Of a stretch of DNA of 64,000 nucleotides, positions 11,357 to 22,880 are shown one piece after another. The notes beneath the pieces are model-generated. The model worked only from the letters and a program-made list of their open reading frames with translations. It searched no databases and was not told the DNA's origin. The stretch's first letter is position 1, and each line of letters begins with the position of its first letter. Both the position numbers and the translations under genes were made by a program. The stretch lies in contig OY728143.1 of assembly GCA_963277665.1 (NCBI GenBank), positions 231,561,591 through 231,625,590 on the forward strand, in the 5' to 3' direction. Source of the DNA: Viscum album (lineage: Eukaryota; Streptophyta; Magnoliopsida; Santalales; Viscaceae).

Positions 11357-11361
11357 ATATT
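11357..11361. other. target-site duplication AATAT (left)
   Basis: AATAT directly precedes the 5' LTR and is repeated exactly at 21575-21579 after the 3' LTR. A 5-bp duplication is what copia integrase produces. Confidence 0.85.
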
Positions 11362-13636
11362 ATTGGGGCCAATTTGGGTGGAGAAGGTTTTTGGAATATG
11401 GATGAATTTTGTAACATAAGTGTTGTATTTTGTTTTCAATGAAGAGAATAAATCAATTCATTTTGTAAAAGTTAACAATATGTGTGAAAATCGTAATAAA
11501 AATATTAGACTCAAAATTCCTAAGAATGTACATTGTATTGAGATGATGTTTTATGGAAGAAAAGGTTCATTGAAATCACATTAGGTACAAAATGAAAGTA
11601 ATATCATAATGAAACGTTTCTTTAGAGTCTACCTATATCTGATAAAAAATCTGACAATTATTTACTATTTTATAATTCAAAAAAATCACATGTTCTCTAA
11701 AAAATTGTTGTCTTAGCTTGATGAATGAAAGAGGGAGTGCTTCCAATCGTATTTAGGCCAATCATACTAGGTATCTGATTGGATAAATAAATAATATTTT
11801 GAAGGACGGTATGTTATAATACTTTCCAATGTAAGTTAGATGATTTTATACTAATCATCAATATATTTAAGTTTATGTAAAAAAGAAAAAGTTTGAGGAA
11901 GAATTATGTTGATGATGCCAAGATTTCTGGTCATATTCTATTAGTATGAGATCATCAAACTCAAATTCGTTTAAAGTCTAGGTTGAACTGAATTAGAGAA
12001 GATGATGATTCTAGTTTTTAGTCAGACCGTTAATCCAAATTATTTAAATATTCAGAGAATGATGTTCAATGGTGTCATAATTAGAAATGTAAAGAATCTA
12101 TTAAAGTTAAAGCTGATGATACCGGTTTATTAGATGCGGTAATCAGAGGCATAATTGTTTTCATTAGGGATTTTTTGGGACTATTGAAAAGGAAAAATTA
12201 AGTGGATGTTTTTTGGACTAATGAATGATGTTTACAACCCGATCATGTTGATAAAGATTAACTATATAGTCAAACATTTTCATCAAGTTGGATTGTTGGA
12301 TTAAGAGATAAGAAAAGAACTCTGATTTTTTTCAACTAGGTCAAGTGTTATTGGGATAAAGTTGAATACCAGTCAACATAGTGAAGTAGATACCAGTTCA
12401 TATGAAATAGGATGATACCGATAACATCATCTGATGAAGGATTATCAATGTAAAGAAAAAATGATTTATTACAAGTAGTCTAAAAAATATTTTTAAGGGG
12501 AGATTGAAGTTTGAGGAGTCTAGTGGAACTATTTGGTTTAAGATGTCATACCAAAAAGCATAATGGGAATACTAGTGTTTTCCGTATTCTTATCATTTGG
12601 TATATAGTAACGCATTAAGGAATATTTTACCTGGATCAGAATGAAGAAATTAGAATGAAGGAATTAGAATCAAACTAAAATATTTTATGAAGGTTAAATT
12701 AAGATGAATTCTAATGAAGACTTAAGAATCATTAAAGATGTAAAAGATAAGGATGAGATATAAGGAAAATTGAAGATTTAGGATATTTGGTTAAGATATA
12801 ATGTTTTTTAGAATCTCACCTAAACCATATTTGGGTCACCTATAAATTGAGGAAGTATTTTTTACTTTCTTTACACTTAAACTATTAAAAAAATAAAAGA
12901 ATGATGTAATGGGGTTCTATAAATAAGTGGTTTTTGGATTTATTTTTCATCAGGAAGTTTTCAATATAGAATAAGGAAATTAGAAGTGAAAAGATCATAA
13001 TAAGTGTTTCTTGAATTGTACTGAGAAATCATACTGAGATTTTCAGACTCAGATAGAAGTAGTTCATAATTCATTCAGTTGAATTATGAAGTAGTTATAT
13101 TTCATTATTGAGAAATTTGACTTGGGAATTAGACTAAAAAATTAAACCAAATGTCATTATGAATTCTTGAAAAAGGACTTTCCTACTGCTGGGTAAGCAA
13201 GGGAAGAATTTTTTTTGAAGATCCTATTTGTGAAATTTGATCAAACATCAACATAACACTATTTTTATACAAATTATATTACATATTATTTTACATCTTG
13301 AATAACATGCACTGTTGAATTGAAAATAGTACTAAATGAGGGTAAGGGAATATCATACTCATTTTATTCCACAAAAAAATATTTTTTTCTTATTTATTAT
13401 GTGGAATTAGATTGTTTCTATATTATACCAAGGATGTAGCTACTCTTATTGAGTAGTAAACCATGTAAAATATTATATTCTTATGAATGTTTGTTTGATT
13501 TGTTTTCATCAAGGTTGAAAATACTTTAATAGGAGGTGAAGGTTGTTTCATAAGTAAGGAAACTTAAAATAAAAAGATATCACTAATTCAACCTCTCCCC
13601 ATCATAGTGATACATCAATCCTAGTGGGAAATATCA
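11362..13636 (+). repeat. SIRE-like 5' LTR
   Basis: It starts TATTGGGGCC (from TGTTGG..) and ends GGGAAATATCA. Its partner starts at 19297 and ends with the same GGGAAATATCA at 21574. Shared blocks are visible throughout, such as AAGAAAAGGTTCAT near 11560 and 19495, and GATATCACTAATTC near 13575 against GATATCACTGATTC near 21515. Confidence 0.9.
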
Positions 13637-13637
13637 A

Positions 13638-13650
13638 TTGGTATTAGAGA
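13638..13650 (+). other. primer-binding site (initiator-Met tRNA)
   Basis: TTGGTATTAGAGA lies one base after the 5' LTR end. It matches TTGGTATCAGAGC, the sequence complementary to the 3' end of plant initiator-Met tRNA, at 11 of 13 positions. It would prime minus-strand cDNA synthesis. Confidence 0.85.
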
Positions 13651-13689
13651 TAAAGGTTCCCTTTTAATCTATTCTGATGATTTTAAAAG

Positions 13690-15180
13690 AATTTTATGGA
13701 GAATCTAAATTGATTCAATATTAAGGGTATTATGGTATTTTATGTAAGAAATATAATATCTTGAAATATAGAATGATGAATTATCTTATGTATTTTGGAT
13801 ATGATTTTATTGAAACTAGATTGGGTGGATTTCCTCCAATTTATGATAAAGTTACTCTTACACCTAATTATAAGGAGCATATTGAGAATCCCGGTAGAGC
13901 TAAAAATTATTTACTCCCATTACTCTATGAAAGTGTGTTCTTAAGAGTGAAAGGTGTTATCATTTCTAAATGTATCTCATATAAGTTTAAAAATATTTAT
14001 GAATGAAATATAAAATTCAAGAAGAAGAAATTATGAAAAAAATTACAAACCTATAGGATGAAGTGTTAATATCTGACGATGGGAAAGTATGAATCAGTTA
14101 GAGTCTTCTTTACTAGGGTAAATAAAATTTTCAGATCTATCAGATGTCCTGGTGAAAAGATAAAGTATTCTATATTTTTTGAAAAGATTTTATGAATTAT
14201 TACTTTCATGTTCGATGCCAAAGTCTCCTCATTGGAAGATAGAAATCCTAAAACTATATCATTGGATAATATTCATAGTACCTCCATTACTTATGAAATG
14301 AAAAGGGAGAATGAAATAAAAGGAAAAACAAAATATAACAATGAAATGTCTTTAAATCCCCCAGGAAATAAAATATTAAGAAACTTCTTAAGGATGATGG
14401 TGTTTATGACTCTGAAAAGAAAAATGAGGTATGTAAAAATATTTAATAAATGTAATCCTTGTTTTCTAAAAACATTAGTTTAGGTATAAGTAAATATAAA
14501 GGGAAACATCCCTGTATGATTTTTTGTGGTGGATATATTGGGAAAATTGTGGTCAATTTTCCTTGAAGAAATAAATAAGAGGATAGTGATGAAGAAGAAA
14601 TAATACCAATAAGATATTATAAGAAACATGGTGAAAAGGAAAAATATTATTCCAGAGGAAAGGATAGAAAGTTATCCAAATCAAAAGGAAATGTTTATTA
14701 TAAAAATTTGATGATGAATAAGATATTGAATATAAATCAGAAAAATTCATTGAGAATGTTACCGAGAATACATTCATTTCCATAGTTAATAATGAATAAT
14801 TTAGAAGCACCATTTTTTAAGAAGAATAATAATCTCAATTAGAATTTAATATTAAATAATAATTTAATGAATACTTAAGGATGATTGGGAGACTCAAAAA
14901 ATAAATTTGGAATTTGAAAAGTGAATACTCATCAAAAAATAATCAATCATGTGTTCATGATGAGAATGTTAAGATGTTAGAGGAGATTGATGAGGTGAAG
15001 ACATCTCTTGATAAAGAAAAGAATTGTAATGATCATCTAGAATTAAAATTAAATAAAAAATATGAATATTTGGAACATGTAAAAAAATTCTAATGCTTAA
15101 TAAAGGAATAAATTTGTCTAAAAATCCATATTTAAAGTAGGTGAAATCTCTGCAAATGGTAAACCTATGAAGTACCAAAA
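13690..15180 (+). pseudogene. SIRE-like gag relic (UBN2 domain, zinc knuckle, coiled coil)
   Basis: The frame at 13761-14006 reads YRMMNYLMYFGYDFIET then YKEHIENPGRAKNYLLPLL and YESVFLRVKG, the N-terminal half of the copia gag (UBN2) domain. After frame breaks, FFTRVNKIFRSIRCPGEKI and, at about 14208-14290, FDAKVSSLEDRNPKTISLD follow, its C-terminal half. A worn knuckle (CGGYIGKIVVNF) lies near 14527. At about 14960-15090 MLEEIDEVKTSLDKEK with DHLELKLNKKYEYL gives the heptad-rich coiled coil typical of SIRE gag. The protein would form the capsid. Stops and frameshifts throughout. Confidence 0.85.
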
Positions 15181-15836
15181 TTTACCTTCAATGGTTTAGA
15201 AGAAAGATGGAATTATTTTTGAGATGAAAAAATTTGGAAATGTTTATTAATAAAAGATTGATGAGAAAGTTATATATGTGTAAAAGACCAAAAAAGTTGA
15301 TAATTCAAAAGTTTCTAAACATTATGAGTATGAAAAAATTTCTATAACTTATGGTTTCAATAATGCTAAAAATAAAACCATGATAAAGAAGAAGGATCTA
15401 GTTTATAATAGTAAGGTTGGTGGTCAAAAAAATTCTAACATGATAGAGAAGAATATTATTGAGAAACATGATCATAACTCTGGTAAGTATGGAAGTTTTC
15501 AAGGAATTTTTTTTATACAGATACAATTGGTATTGTTTTTGATTTGGACACATGGAAAATATGTTTTTGTTTATTCATCAATTTTACTATAATTCCATAA
15601 ATTATATAAGGAAAAGTATGAGCTGGAGTCAATCCCCTCAAAAGGATATGTATGAGAAGGATATTCAGAAGAAACATGAGAAGGTTGGTGAGAATGTTGA
15701 AAATTGGTTCAAACCGTTAGAAACTATTTATGACAGATATAGAAAACCTTTAAACCTCACAAAAGGATGTCTTGTTTTTTTACTGAAATTTTTTTTTGTT
15801 CATTCTCATAATACAAAAGGAAAAAACCCTAGATCT
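15181..15836 (+). pseudogene. SIRE-like gag-pol linker relic
   Basis: Lysine-rich open segments (15380-15592 and 15552-15863) sit between the coiled coil and the protease. They contain no catalytic motif. Position and composition fit the gag C-terminus leading into protease. The open frame at 15552-15863 ends in the wrong frame relative to the protease motif that begins at 15839, which indicates a frameshift. Confidence 0.5.
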
Positions 15837-16200
15837 TGGATAGTGGATGTTATTCTCATATGATTAGAGATTTAATGTTGATGAAAATTTTAGAATACAT
15901 AAAATAAATAAAAATGATATTTGGGAATGATTAATGTCTCAAAATCAGAGGTTTTGGATCATCCAACTTTGAGGAAGAAAAGATAGAGTCCAAGAAATAT
16001 TTGTTTGTTGATGGGATAAAACACAACTTGCTAATTGTGATTAAACTCTAGGATTAAGGAAAAAAATTCATTTTTAGAAAATATGTCTTTAATGTTAAAA
16101 TCTATAAAGGTGGAAATAGAGTTACAAGAGGCCAACATTCAAAATTGAACATGTTCCATGTTGGTGAGATAAAAAACTATTGTTAATTAGGAATAGTGGA
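15837..16200 (+). pseudogene. SIRE-like aspartic protease relic
   Basis: DSGCYSHMIRD at 15839-15871 matches the copia protease active site (DSGCSRHMTGD), with the catalytic Asp-Ser-Gly kept. Downstream KKYLFVDGIKHNLLIV matches the VENVLLVDGLKHNLLSIS strand that ends the domain. The enzyme would cut the polyprotein. Upstream and downstream frames differ, so it is non-functional. Confidence 0.85.
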
Positions 16201-17100
16201 AGAGAATCAGTTGTGGCATAAAAAGCTGGGAAACATGTTTTAGATAAACATAAGTAATTTATCAATGAAATATAGTGTCTATGATATTCTAGATATGTAA
16301 ATAAAAAGATATTGTTGTTGCACTATTTGTCAAAAGGGAAATTTTACAAATTTGGTGCATAATAATGTTGAGATTTTTTTAAAATGACCCATGTAACTCA
16401 TTCAGTATGATATATATGGTCCAATGAGAAAATAATTAATTAATGGAGATAAGTAATTTATCACTTTAATTGATTACCTTACTCATATGACTTGTTTCAT
16501 GTATATGAAACATAAGTCAAATTCTCTAAAAATGATAAATAGATTTAAGAAGAAGGATGAGAAGGAATGTGAGTATCTAGTGAACAAGATAAAAACTAAT
16601 AATAGTGGTGAATACAAAAATGAAATTTTTTGAAAGTTATCTTTAGAATCATGGAATTAGGCATGAGATCAGTTCCCCATACACTCCAAAAAATAGGGTT
16701 GCTAAAAGGGATAATATAATTCTGGTGGAAATATGGCAAACTGTGCTACATGAAAATGGTCTCTCTCATTACATTTGGAGGCAAGCCATGTTAAATCCCA
16801 TTTAAATTAAAAACTGATTTTTATATAGGCCAATTTTAGATACTACTCCATAAGAAATATTTTATGAAAAAAATCTATGTTCAAAACACTTAATATTTTT
16901 GGGTGTATATACATCACAAAAAATAAAGGTGGAATCCTTGGAATGTTTGATATTATTGGTGAAGATGTAATTTTTCTCCGTTATGCTCCGGAAGGAAGAG
17001 GATAATGATGATTCAAAAAATAAATAGGAATAATTTTCATTTCTTTTGATGAAAATGTTATTCGAATTTTTTTAAGAAGATAAAAAAACTTGTGCTGATA
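16201..17100 (+). pseudogene. SIRE-like integrase relic
   Basis: LWHKKLGNM at about 16212 is the GAG-pre-integrase His motif (LWHRRLGHAS in family members; the second His is now Asn). A CTICQKGNFTNLVH stretch gives the CxxC end of the zinc-binding domain. The core follows: YDIYGPMRK, FITLIDYLTHMTCFMYM, then NSGEYKNEIF, VPHTPKNRVAKRDN and LSHYIWRQAM. This would insert cDNA into the genome. Several stops and frame changes are present. Confidence 0.85.
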
Positions 17101-17439
17101 AGAAAAACGAGCAGGATGAAAGAGTTTTTTTGACAATTTTGATAAGGATAAAGACAATTGAAATCAAACTCAAGAAGAAGAATTATAATCAGCAGTTTCT
17201 AGTGATGACAAAGAATCTCAAAAATATAATCCCAGGATGAGGAATCAAATAAATTAACAGAAAATTATTGGTGATCAATATCAGAAATCTCAAAAAAGAT
17301 GAACATAAAAAGCTATTACACAAACATCTCTGTTTTCTAATATTAATCCAAAAAATGTGAATGATGCTTTTGAAAATATGGAATGCGTCTAAGATATAAA
17401 TTAAGAGTTGGATTAGATTGAAAATAATGATACTTTGGA

Positions 17440-18240
17440 ACTCATACCCAAGAAAGATGAATAAAATATTATTCATACAAAATTTGTTTTTCATAAAAAG
17501 ACAAATGAAGAAGGTGAAGGGATAAGAAACAAATCAAGATTAGTGTGTAAAGGTTACTCATAGAGTAATGTCACTAATTATTATGAGACTTTTCATCCAA
17601 TTGTAGGGTTATAAAAAATCAGAATTTTTCTTTCTATTTCTACACAATGAAGTTATAAAATATTTCATATGGATGTGAAGTCCACATTTCTAAATGGTTA
17701 TATTTATGAGGATGTTTATACTGAGAAACCATGTGCCTTTATTGCTGGTAAATATGAAATTTATGTGTGCATGTGAAGAAAATATTTTATGGGCTTAAAA
17801 AAGCCTATGGGTATGGTGTTACAAATTGGATAATTTATTTAGGAAAAAATGTTTTAAGAAATAAATATTTTATATCATTATTTAAATCATTTGAAGTTAG
17901 TAGTTTTCCCTCATCATAATTTTTTATGTTTATGACATTATATTTCTTGGGAATGATGGAAGAACTTTTGAATGATTTGGTGAAGAAATGAAAACGTTGT
18001 TTGAGATGTCCATGCTAGGTGAATTGAAATACTTTCTCAGGTTACAAATATTAAAAAGGAAGAAACACATTTTTATTTCTCAAGAAATTTATATTATGGA
18101 ATTTCATAACAATTTTATCATAGAAAACTCCAAACTAGTTTCCTCACTGATTTCATTGGGAACCAACTTTATAAATATGGAGAAGGAAAGGAAGTTGAAC
18201 CTAAATATTTTCAAAAGTTGATTGGATGTTTTTTATACTT
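17440..18240 (+). pseudogene. SIRE-like reverse transcriptase relic
   Basis: FVFHKKTNEEGEGIRNKSRL, VCKGYS, YYETFHPIVG, HMDVKSTFLNGYIYEDVY and, at 17925-17945, YVYDIIF, which is the catalytic YVDD box with the first Asp changed to Tyr. The frame at 17988-18221 then reads FEMSMLGELKYFLRLQI and IFISQEIYIMEF, the palm and thumb of copia RT. The damaged catalytic box and several stops make it inactive. Confidence 0.9.
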
Positions 18241-18394
18241 GACTACCTCAAGACATAACATTTTTTATGTTGTAACCTTAAGTACAATATTTTATAGTGC
18301 CCTAAATAAATAACACTTATTGTCTGGAAAAATAATTACTAGATATATAAAAGTCATAAAAAATTTTAGAATCAAGTATGATAGCTCATAAAGT

Positions 18395-18860
18395 ATTGAT
18401 CTGTTAGTGTATTCTGTTGATGATTGAGCAGGAAATTGTGATGATAGAAGATCCACATCTGAAGGAGTTTTATTTTTGCGTAAAAGTTGTGTAATATGGA
18501 ATAAAAGGAAACAAAATTCAGTAACTCGTTGAACAACTAATTTTTTTAATTTTCGTCCACTAAAAATGTTACCAAACTTTTGTAGATGAAGGATTAGTTA
18601 TAATATTTAATTATTGTATTGAAGTTACCATTTCAAATGGGTTGTAATAATCAGAGTAAAATCAACATTATTAGTAATCTGGTACAATATTCTCATTAAA
18701 AAAATATTTATATAAAATATCATTTCATCAAAGAGCATATAGAGAAGGATCAATTGAAGTTCGAGTTTATTATAACATAGGAACAAGTTTCTGAAATGTT
18801 AAAAAAACCTTTAGAAAAGGAACCTCTCTAAAAATTGAGTTTGAACATGGGAATCAAACC
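18395..18860 (+). pseudogene. SIRE-like RNase H relic
   Basis: GNCDDRRSTSEGVLFLRKSC then VIWNKRKQNSVT matches the copia RNase H start (DRKSTSGTCHFLGN.LVSW.SKKQNSVALST). Later SNLVQYSH, IYIKYHFIKEHIEKD and KKPLEKE match the HSRTKHIEIRHHFIRDH and TKPL motifs. It belongs to the same broken polyprotein as the RT. Confidence 0.85.
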
Positions 18861-19282
18861 TCTATCTCATAAAGGATGTGGTATGTGTCTTTCCCACCTC
18901 TCATCTAGTCATTGGATAATGTTTTAAAGGGTGATAATTGTTTCAAAAATTTATCCATTGAATATGTTATAAACCTTTTAAGGAAATATATATGTGGGGG
19001 GGTTGTCGGTAAGTTGTGATTTTATCAAGCAAGTGTGTGAACTATTCTAACAATTTTTTGGAGTGGATGTAGGAAATTTTTATTAAATGTAAAGTTGAAG
19101 AAGTAAATAAATATTTAATGAAAATCTAATGATGTTTTCATGGAACACTAATTTTTGAAAAGAAGGTTTTTTATCCATAATTATTTTTCCTTAAATGAGT
19201 TAAACTAGATGTGCTTATAATTTTTGATAATTAATCCATATCTTAAATTTCAGTGATTTATGTAACATGGATTACAATAAAA
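18861..19282 (+). other. SIRE-like spacer between pol and 3' LTR
   Basis: This holds a TGTGGGGGGG tract near 18993 that resembles a second, internal polypurine tract. Otherwise no motif is seen. SIRE elements sometimes carry an env-like frame here, but I see no coding trace. Confidence 0.4.
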
Positions 19283-19296
19283 TCCAAAGGGGATAC
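19283..19296 (+). other. SIRE-like polypurine tract
   Basis: TCCAAAGGGGATAC lies immediately before the 3' LTR start, matching the AAAGGGGGAGA-type tract expected there. Confidence 0.65.
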
Positions 19297-21574
19297 AGTT
19301 GGAACCAAGCTGGATAGAGAATGTTTTTGGAAGCTGAAAGAGGATTGAAATGAAAATTTTGTCTCTTGTTGTCACAGAAGAAAATAAATCAATTCACTTT
19401 ATAAATATTGACAATCAAACTGACCATCATAATAAAAAAATCAGACTCACAAATCTTAAAAATGTTCATCATGTTGAGAAGATGTTTTTGGGAAGAAAAG
19501 GTTCATCAGACTCACCTTGGGTTCAAAATGAAAGGATGATCATAATGAGATGTTTCTTCAAAGTCTTCCTAGAATAGATTAAAATTATGATGATGATTTT
19601 CTATTTTTTAATTAAAAAATCAAATATTTTATAAAAACTTACGATGTCAGCCTGATTAATGAGATGGGAGTGTTTCTAATCATATTCAAAACAATCATAT
19701 TGCGGATCAGATGAGAGAAAGAGAGATGTTACTAAATTATGATATGTTACAATTCTTTACAATGAAAGTTATATGAAGCTATACTGATCATAAAGTTTTT
19801 CAATGTCATGGTAACAATAAGAATCTTATGGAGTAAGGAAGTTGTTGAAGCCGATGTTTTTTATCTCAACCCATCGATATGAGATCATCAGACTCAAACT
19901 TGTTTTAAGGATGCGAAGGTTGATCAAAATGAGATAAGATGAATATGTTTGTTTTTATCCAATACATTAATACAAAATATTTAAATCTTTTCTGAAATAA
20001 GTTCATTGGTATCATAATCCGAAAAGGAAAGAAGCTGTTGAAGTTTAGGCTACTGATTCCAGCCCACCCGAAATGGTAATCAGAGGGATATTTTTTTCAT
20101 TGGGGAGTTGTTGGGACCAATGAAAGGGAAAAATAAGGTGGATGTTTTTTGGGATTGATGAATGATATTAATATTCTGATCACCTTGACAACTATCAACA
20201 ATATAGGGAAAAAATCTCAATATGGTAATTTTTTGGATCTGGATAAAGGAAAAGAAATATAATATTTTTTTTAATTAGGTCGATTTTAATTTGAATGTAG
20301 CTGAAAACTGATCAATAGAGTGAATTAGAGACCGATTCATCAGATAGAGGATAATAATGATGGAATAAACCATCACATGATAACTGAGGTGATGAAAACA
20401 CAATTCTTTCCAAATAGCTTCAAAAATGTTTTTAAGGGGAGAGTGAGGTTGGAGGAATCTAAAAGAAGTTTTTGGTTGAATAAGTGAAACCAAAAATCAA
20501 AATGAGAAGACATGTGTTTTACATATGATTATCATTTGGTGCAAAGTAGTGTATTGAAGAATATTATATCTTAATTGGAATAAAGAAATCAGAATAAAGG
20601 AATCAGAATCAGACTGAAGAAATTTAGAATGGTTGAATAAAAATGAATTTGAATGAAGATTTGATAAGAGTTAAAGAAGTAAAATATAATGCCTATATTT
20701 ATGTAAAATTGAATATTTGGAAAAATTTGGATGACCAGGAACATTTTTCAGAATCCCACCAACACCAATTTTGGGTCACCTATGAAATGAAGACGTACAT
20801 TTTTATTTCCTAACACTTGAACTGTGAAACAAATAAGAGAAAGAAGATCAAAATTTCTAGGGAGAAGTGGTTATTAGATTGAGTTTTCTTGAGGACTTTT
20901 TTTGGACATAATAAAGAAAGTAGATGCGACAAGATCATAATCATAGTTTATAGAATTGGACTGAGAAATTATACTAGGATTTCTAGACTCTGATAGAAGT
21001 AGTTCATTATTGTTTTATAGGTATTATGATAGTGTTATATATTCATATTGAGCAATTATACTTGGGAATTAGAATGGGTAATCGAACTAAATATCATCAC
21101 AAAGACGAGATGATATTCTTTCATACTACTAGATGAAGAAGTGGATAATATTTTTTTAGGATCTTATTTGTGAAAGTTGATTAATGAGCATCATAATGTG
21201 TTTTTACACATATTATATTACATCGATTTGTGATACTTGAAGAACATGTTATGTTTTATTAAACATAGTGCTACATGAGTGTTAGAGAATATCCTACTAA
21301 TTGTATTCTTCACAAAATGATTGATTTCTAGTTTATTGTGTGTTATTAGATTGTTTACAAACCAAACTAAGGAAGTAACTAATATTATTGAGTAGTGGAC
21401 CTTGTAAATTACTGTGTTTATGTGGATGTGTGTTTGATTTGTTTTTAGAAAGGTAGAAAAATCATTAATATTAGATGATGTTTGTTTCATAAGTAATGAA
21501 ACTTAAAATAAAAAGATATCACTGATTCGCCCCTCCCCCTCTAGATGATAAATTAATCTTGTTGGGAAATATCA
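19297..21574 (+). repeat. SIRE-like 3' LTR
   Basis: It is the partner of 11362-13636, within 3 bp of the same length, and starts AGTTGGAACC (from TGTTGG..) after the polypurine tract. It ends GGGAAATATCA and is followed by the target-site duplication. The 75-codon open frame at 19350-19577 is a chance opening inside the LTR. Confidence 0.9.
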
Positions 21575-21579
21575 AATAT
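21575..21579. other. target-site duplication AATAT (right)
   Basis: An exact copy of 11357-11361, adjacent to the CA end of the 3' LTR. Confidence 0.85.
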
Positions 21580-22880
21580 CTATTAATTATTGTAGTGAGA
21601 ATATCCATGATGGTCAAATTCCCTTTTATATAATAGATAATACTACACTCACGTACTATCTTTGATTTTTTTCCTTCAACTCCCATTATGTTATCACACA
21701 CACAAAAATTACATGAAAAAGTGGTGATTATGAAGAACCTATTTTAGATTATAATGGTTAAGATAATTCTCTCCACTATGGGTCCTTAATTAACTATAAT
21801 TTCTATATTTATTAGAGTCTTCATACCTCATATACTAATTTCCTAGTTCTGGTCATCTTTAAGAAACATGGTTATCATATTATTTTAGATTGTTTCCTTA
21901 TATAGGATATAATTTTCATCTTGAGTTATAATGGAACATTAATCTTTGATTCTTTCTTCTTCTTTATTAGAATTTAATATCTATATGAAGGAATTAATGA
22001 ACCATTTCCAAATTTTATTCATCTTTTTTATTCCTCCAACAAAACACCAATGTTTCAGATTTAACTTATTTTCCATTAGAAGAATATTTTGTTGGACTTT
22101 TTAAATAATTATATTTTGATAAGAACAAAATATACCTATGTGGTTAGGTATCCTCCATCCTCTTTTGTTATTCATTATTTCAATACCTATTTAGTTCCAT
22201 CCTATAATGTTTCCAACTTCCAACCTCTGCCTATAAATAATGTTCTTCTTATAACTAAAAATATTATCTTATTTTAAGGTATATTTCCCCTTGATTCATT
22301 CTAGTCACATATAAATGAAATATTGTAATAATTAATGATTATTTATGACTATATATTCTAAGACACCATTAATATCCATTAATGATCTATCATTTATTAT
22401 TTTTATATAAATACTGTGGATTTTTTTAAAAGTTTTCGGTCGAAGAATCATTTTATTATTTAAAGAAATAGACATTTTTTGGATATTTTGTTGTTGTTTA
22501 GATAAATTACAACCATTGTATTACAATATTCTTAGAGGTGGGGTTCTTATCTAATATAATATTTATATCTCCTAATAATAGGAGAACATTTTCATGGATC
22601 TCCTAATCCTGAACACTATCATATTTAATTTAGTAATCTTTATAGCTAGATGAAATAGATTCAGTGCTAATAGAAAAAATAAGACCAAACTGCATGTTTT
22701 TATTAGAAGTATAATTTTAATAGTGCTTGATAATTCAACATTAATATCCATATATTAAACATAGTCTTTTCCCATGATCATAAATATATTTTTTGGATTT
22801 AACACATTTAAACTATGATTCATGAAACATTTATTCTTTACAAACATACTATTTTTTTGAAATCTTCTAGCATTGTATGT
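21580..22880. other. A+T-rich retroelement debris, low identifiability
   Basis: This is host sequence into which the SIRE-like element inserted. One plus-strand stretch at about 21847-21909 reads VIFKKHGYHIILDC, reminiscent of a copia gag zinc knuckle with three of four ligands lost or doubtful; I do not rely on it. The adjoining minus-strand gag relic suggests this part could once have been protease or integrase, but I cannot align it. Confidence 0.35.

Larger units (their letters stand above)
11362..21574 (+). mobile_element. complete but dead SIRE/Maximus-like Ty1/copia element (10.2 kb)
   Basis: A full-length element with two LTRs (2275 and 2278 bp), a perfect 5-bp target-site duplication, a primer-binding site for initiator-Met tRNA, and relics of gag, protease, integrase, RT and RNase H in copia order, then a polypurine tract. 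The long LTRs and the long coiled-coil gag fit the SIRE/Maximus lineage. LTRs differ at roughly a quarter to a third of positions in the segments compared by eye, so the insertion is very old. All coding parts contain stops and frameshifts. Confidence 0.92.

Noticed and set aside
13638..13650. Possible tRNA gene fragment at the TTGGTATTAGAGA sequence
   Set aside because: It is a primer-binding site complementary to a tRNA end, placed right after an LTR; no cloverleaf is present. I found no tRNA gene elsewhere.
18993..19004. LTR start at TTGTCGG after the TGTGGGGGGG tract
   Set aside because: The direct repeat with the 5' LTR and the AATAT duplication fit a start at 19297, not 19004.
21847..21909. 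Plus-strand zinc-knuckle-like peptide VIFKKHGYHIILDC
   Set aside because: It resembles a CQxCxKxGHxxxDC knuckle but most ligands are absent and no gag or protease flank could be read in the same strand; the neighbouring gag is on the other strand.
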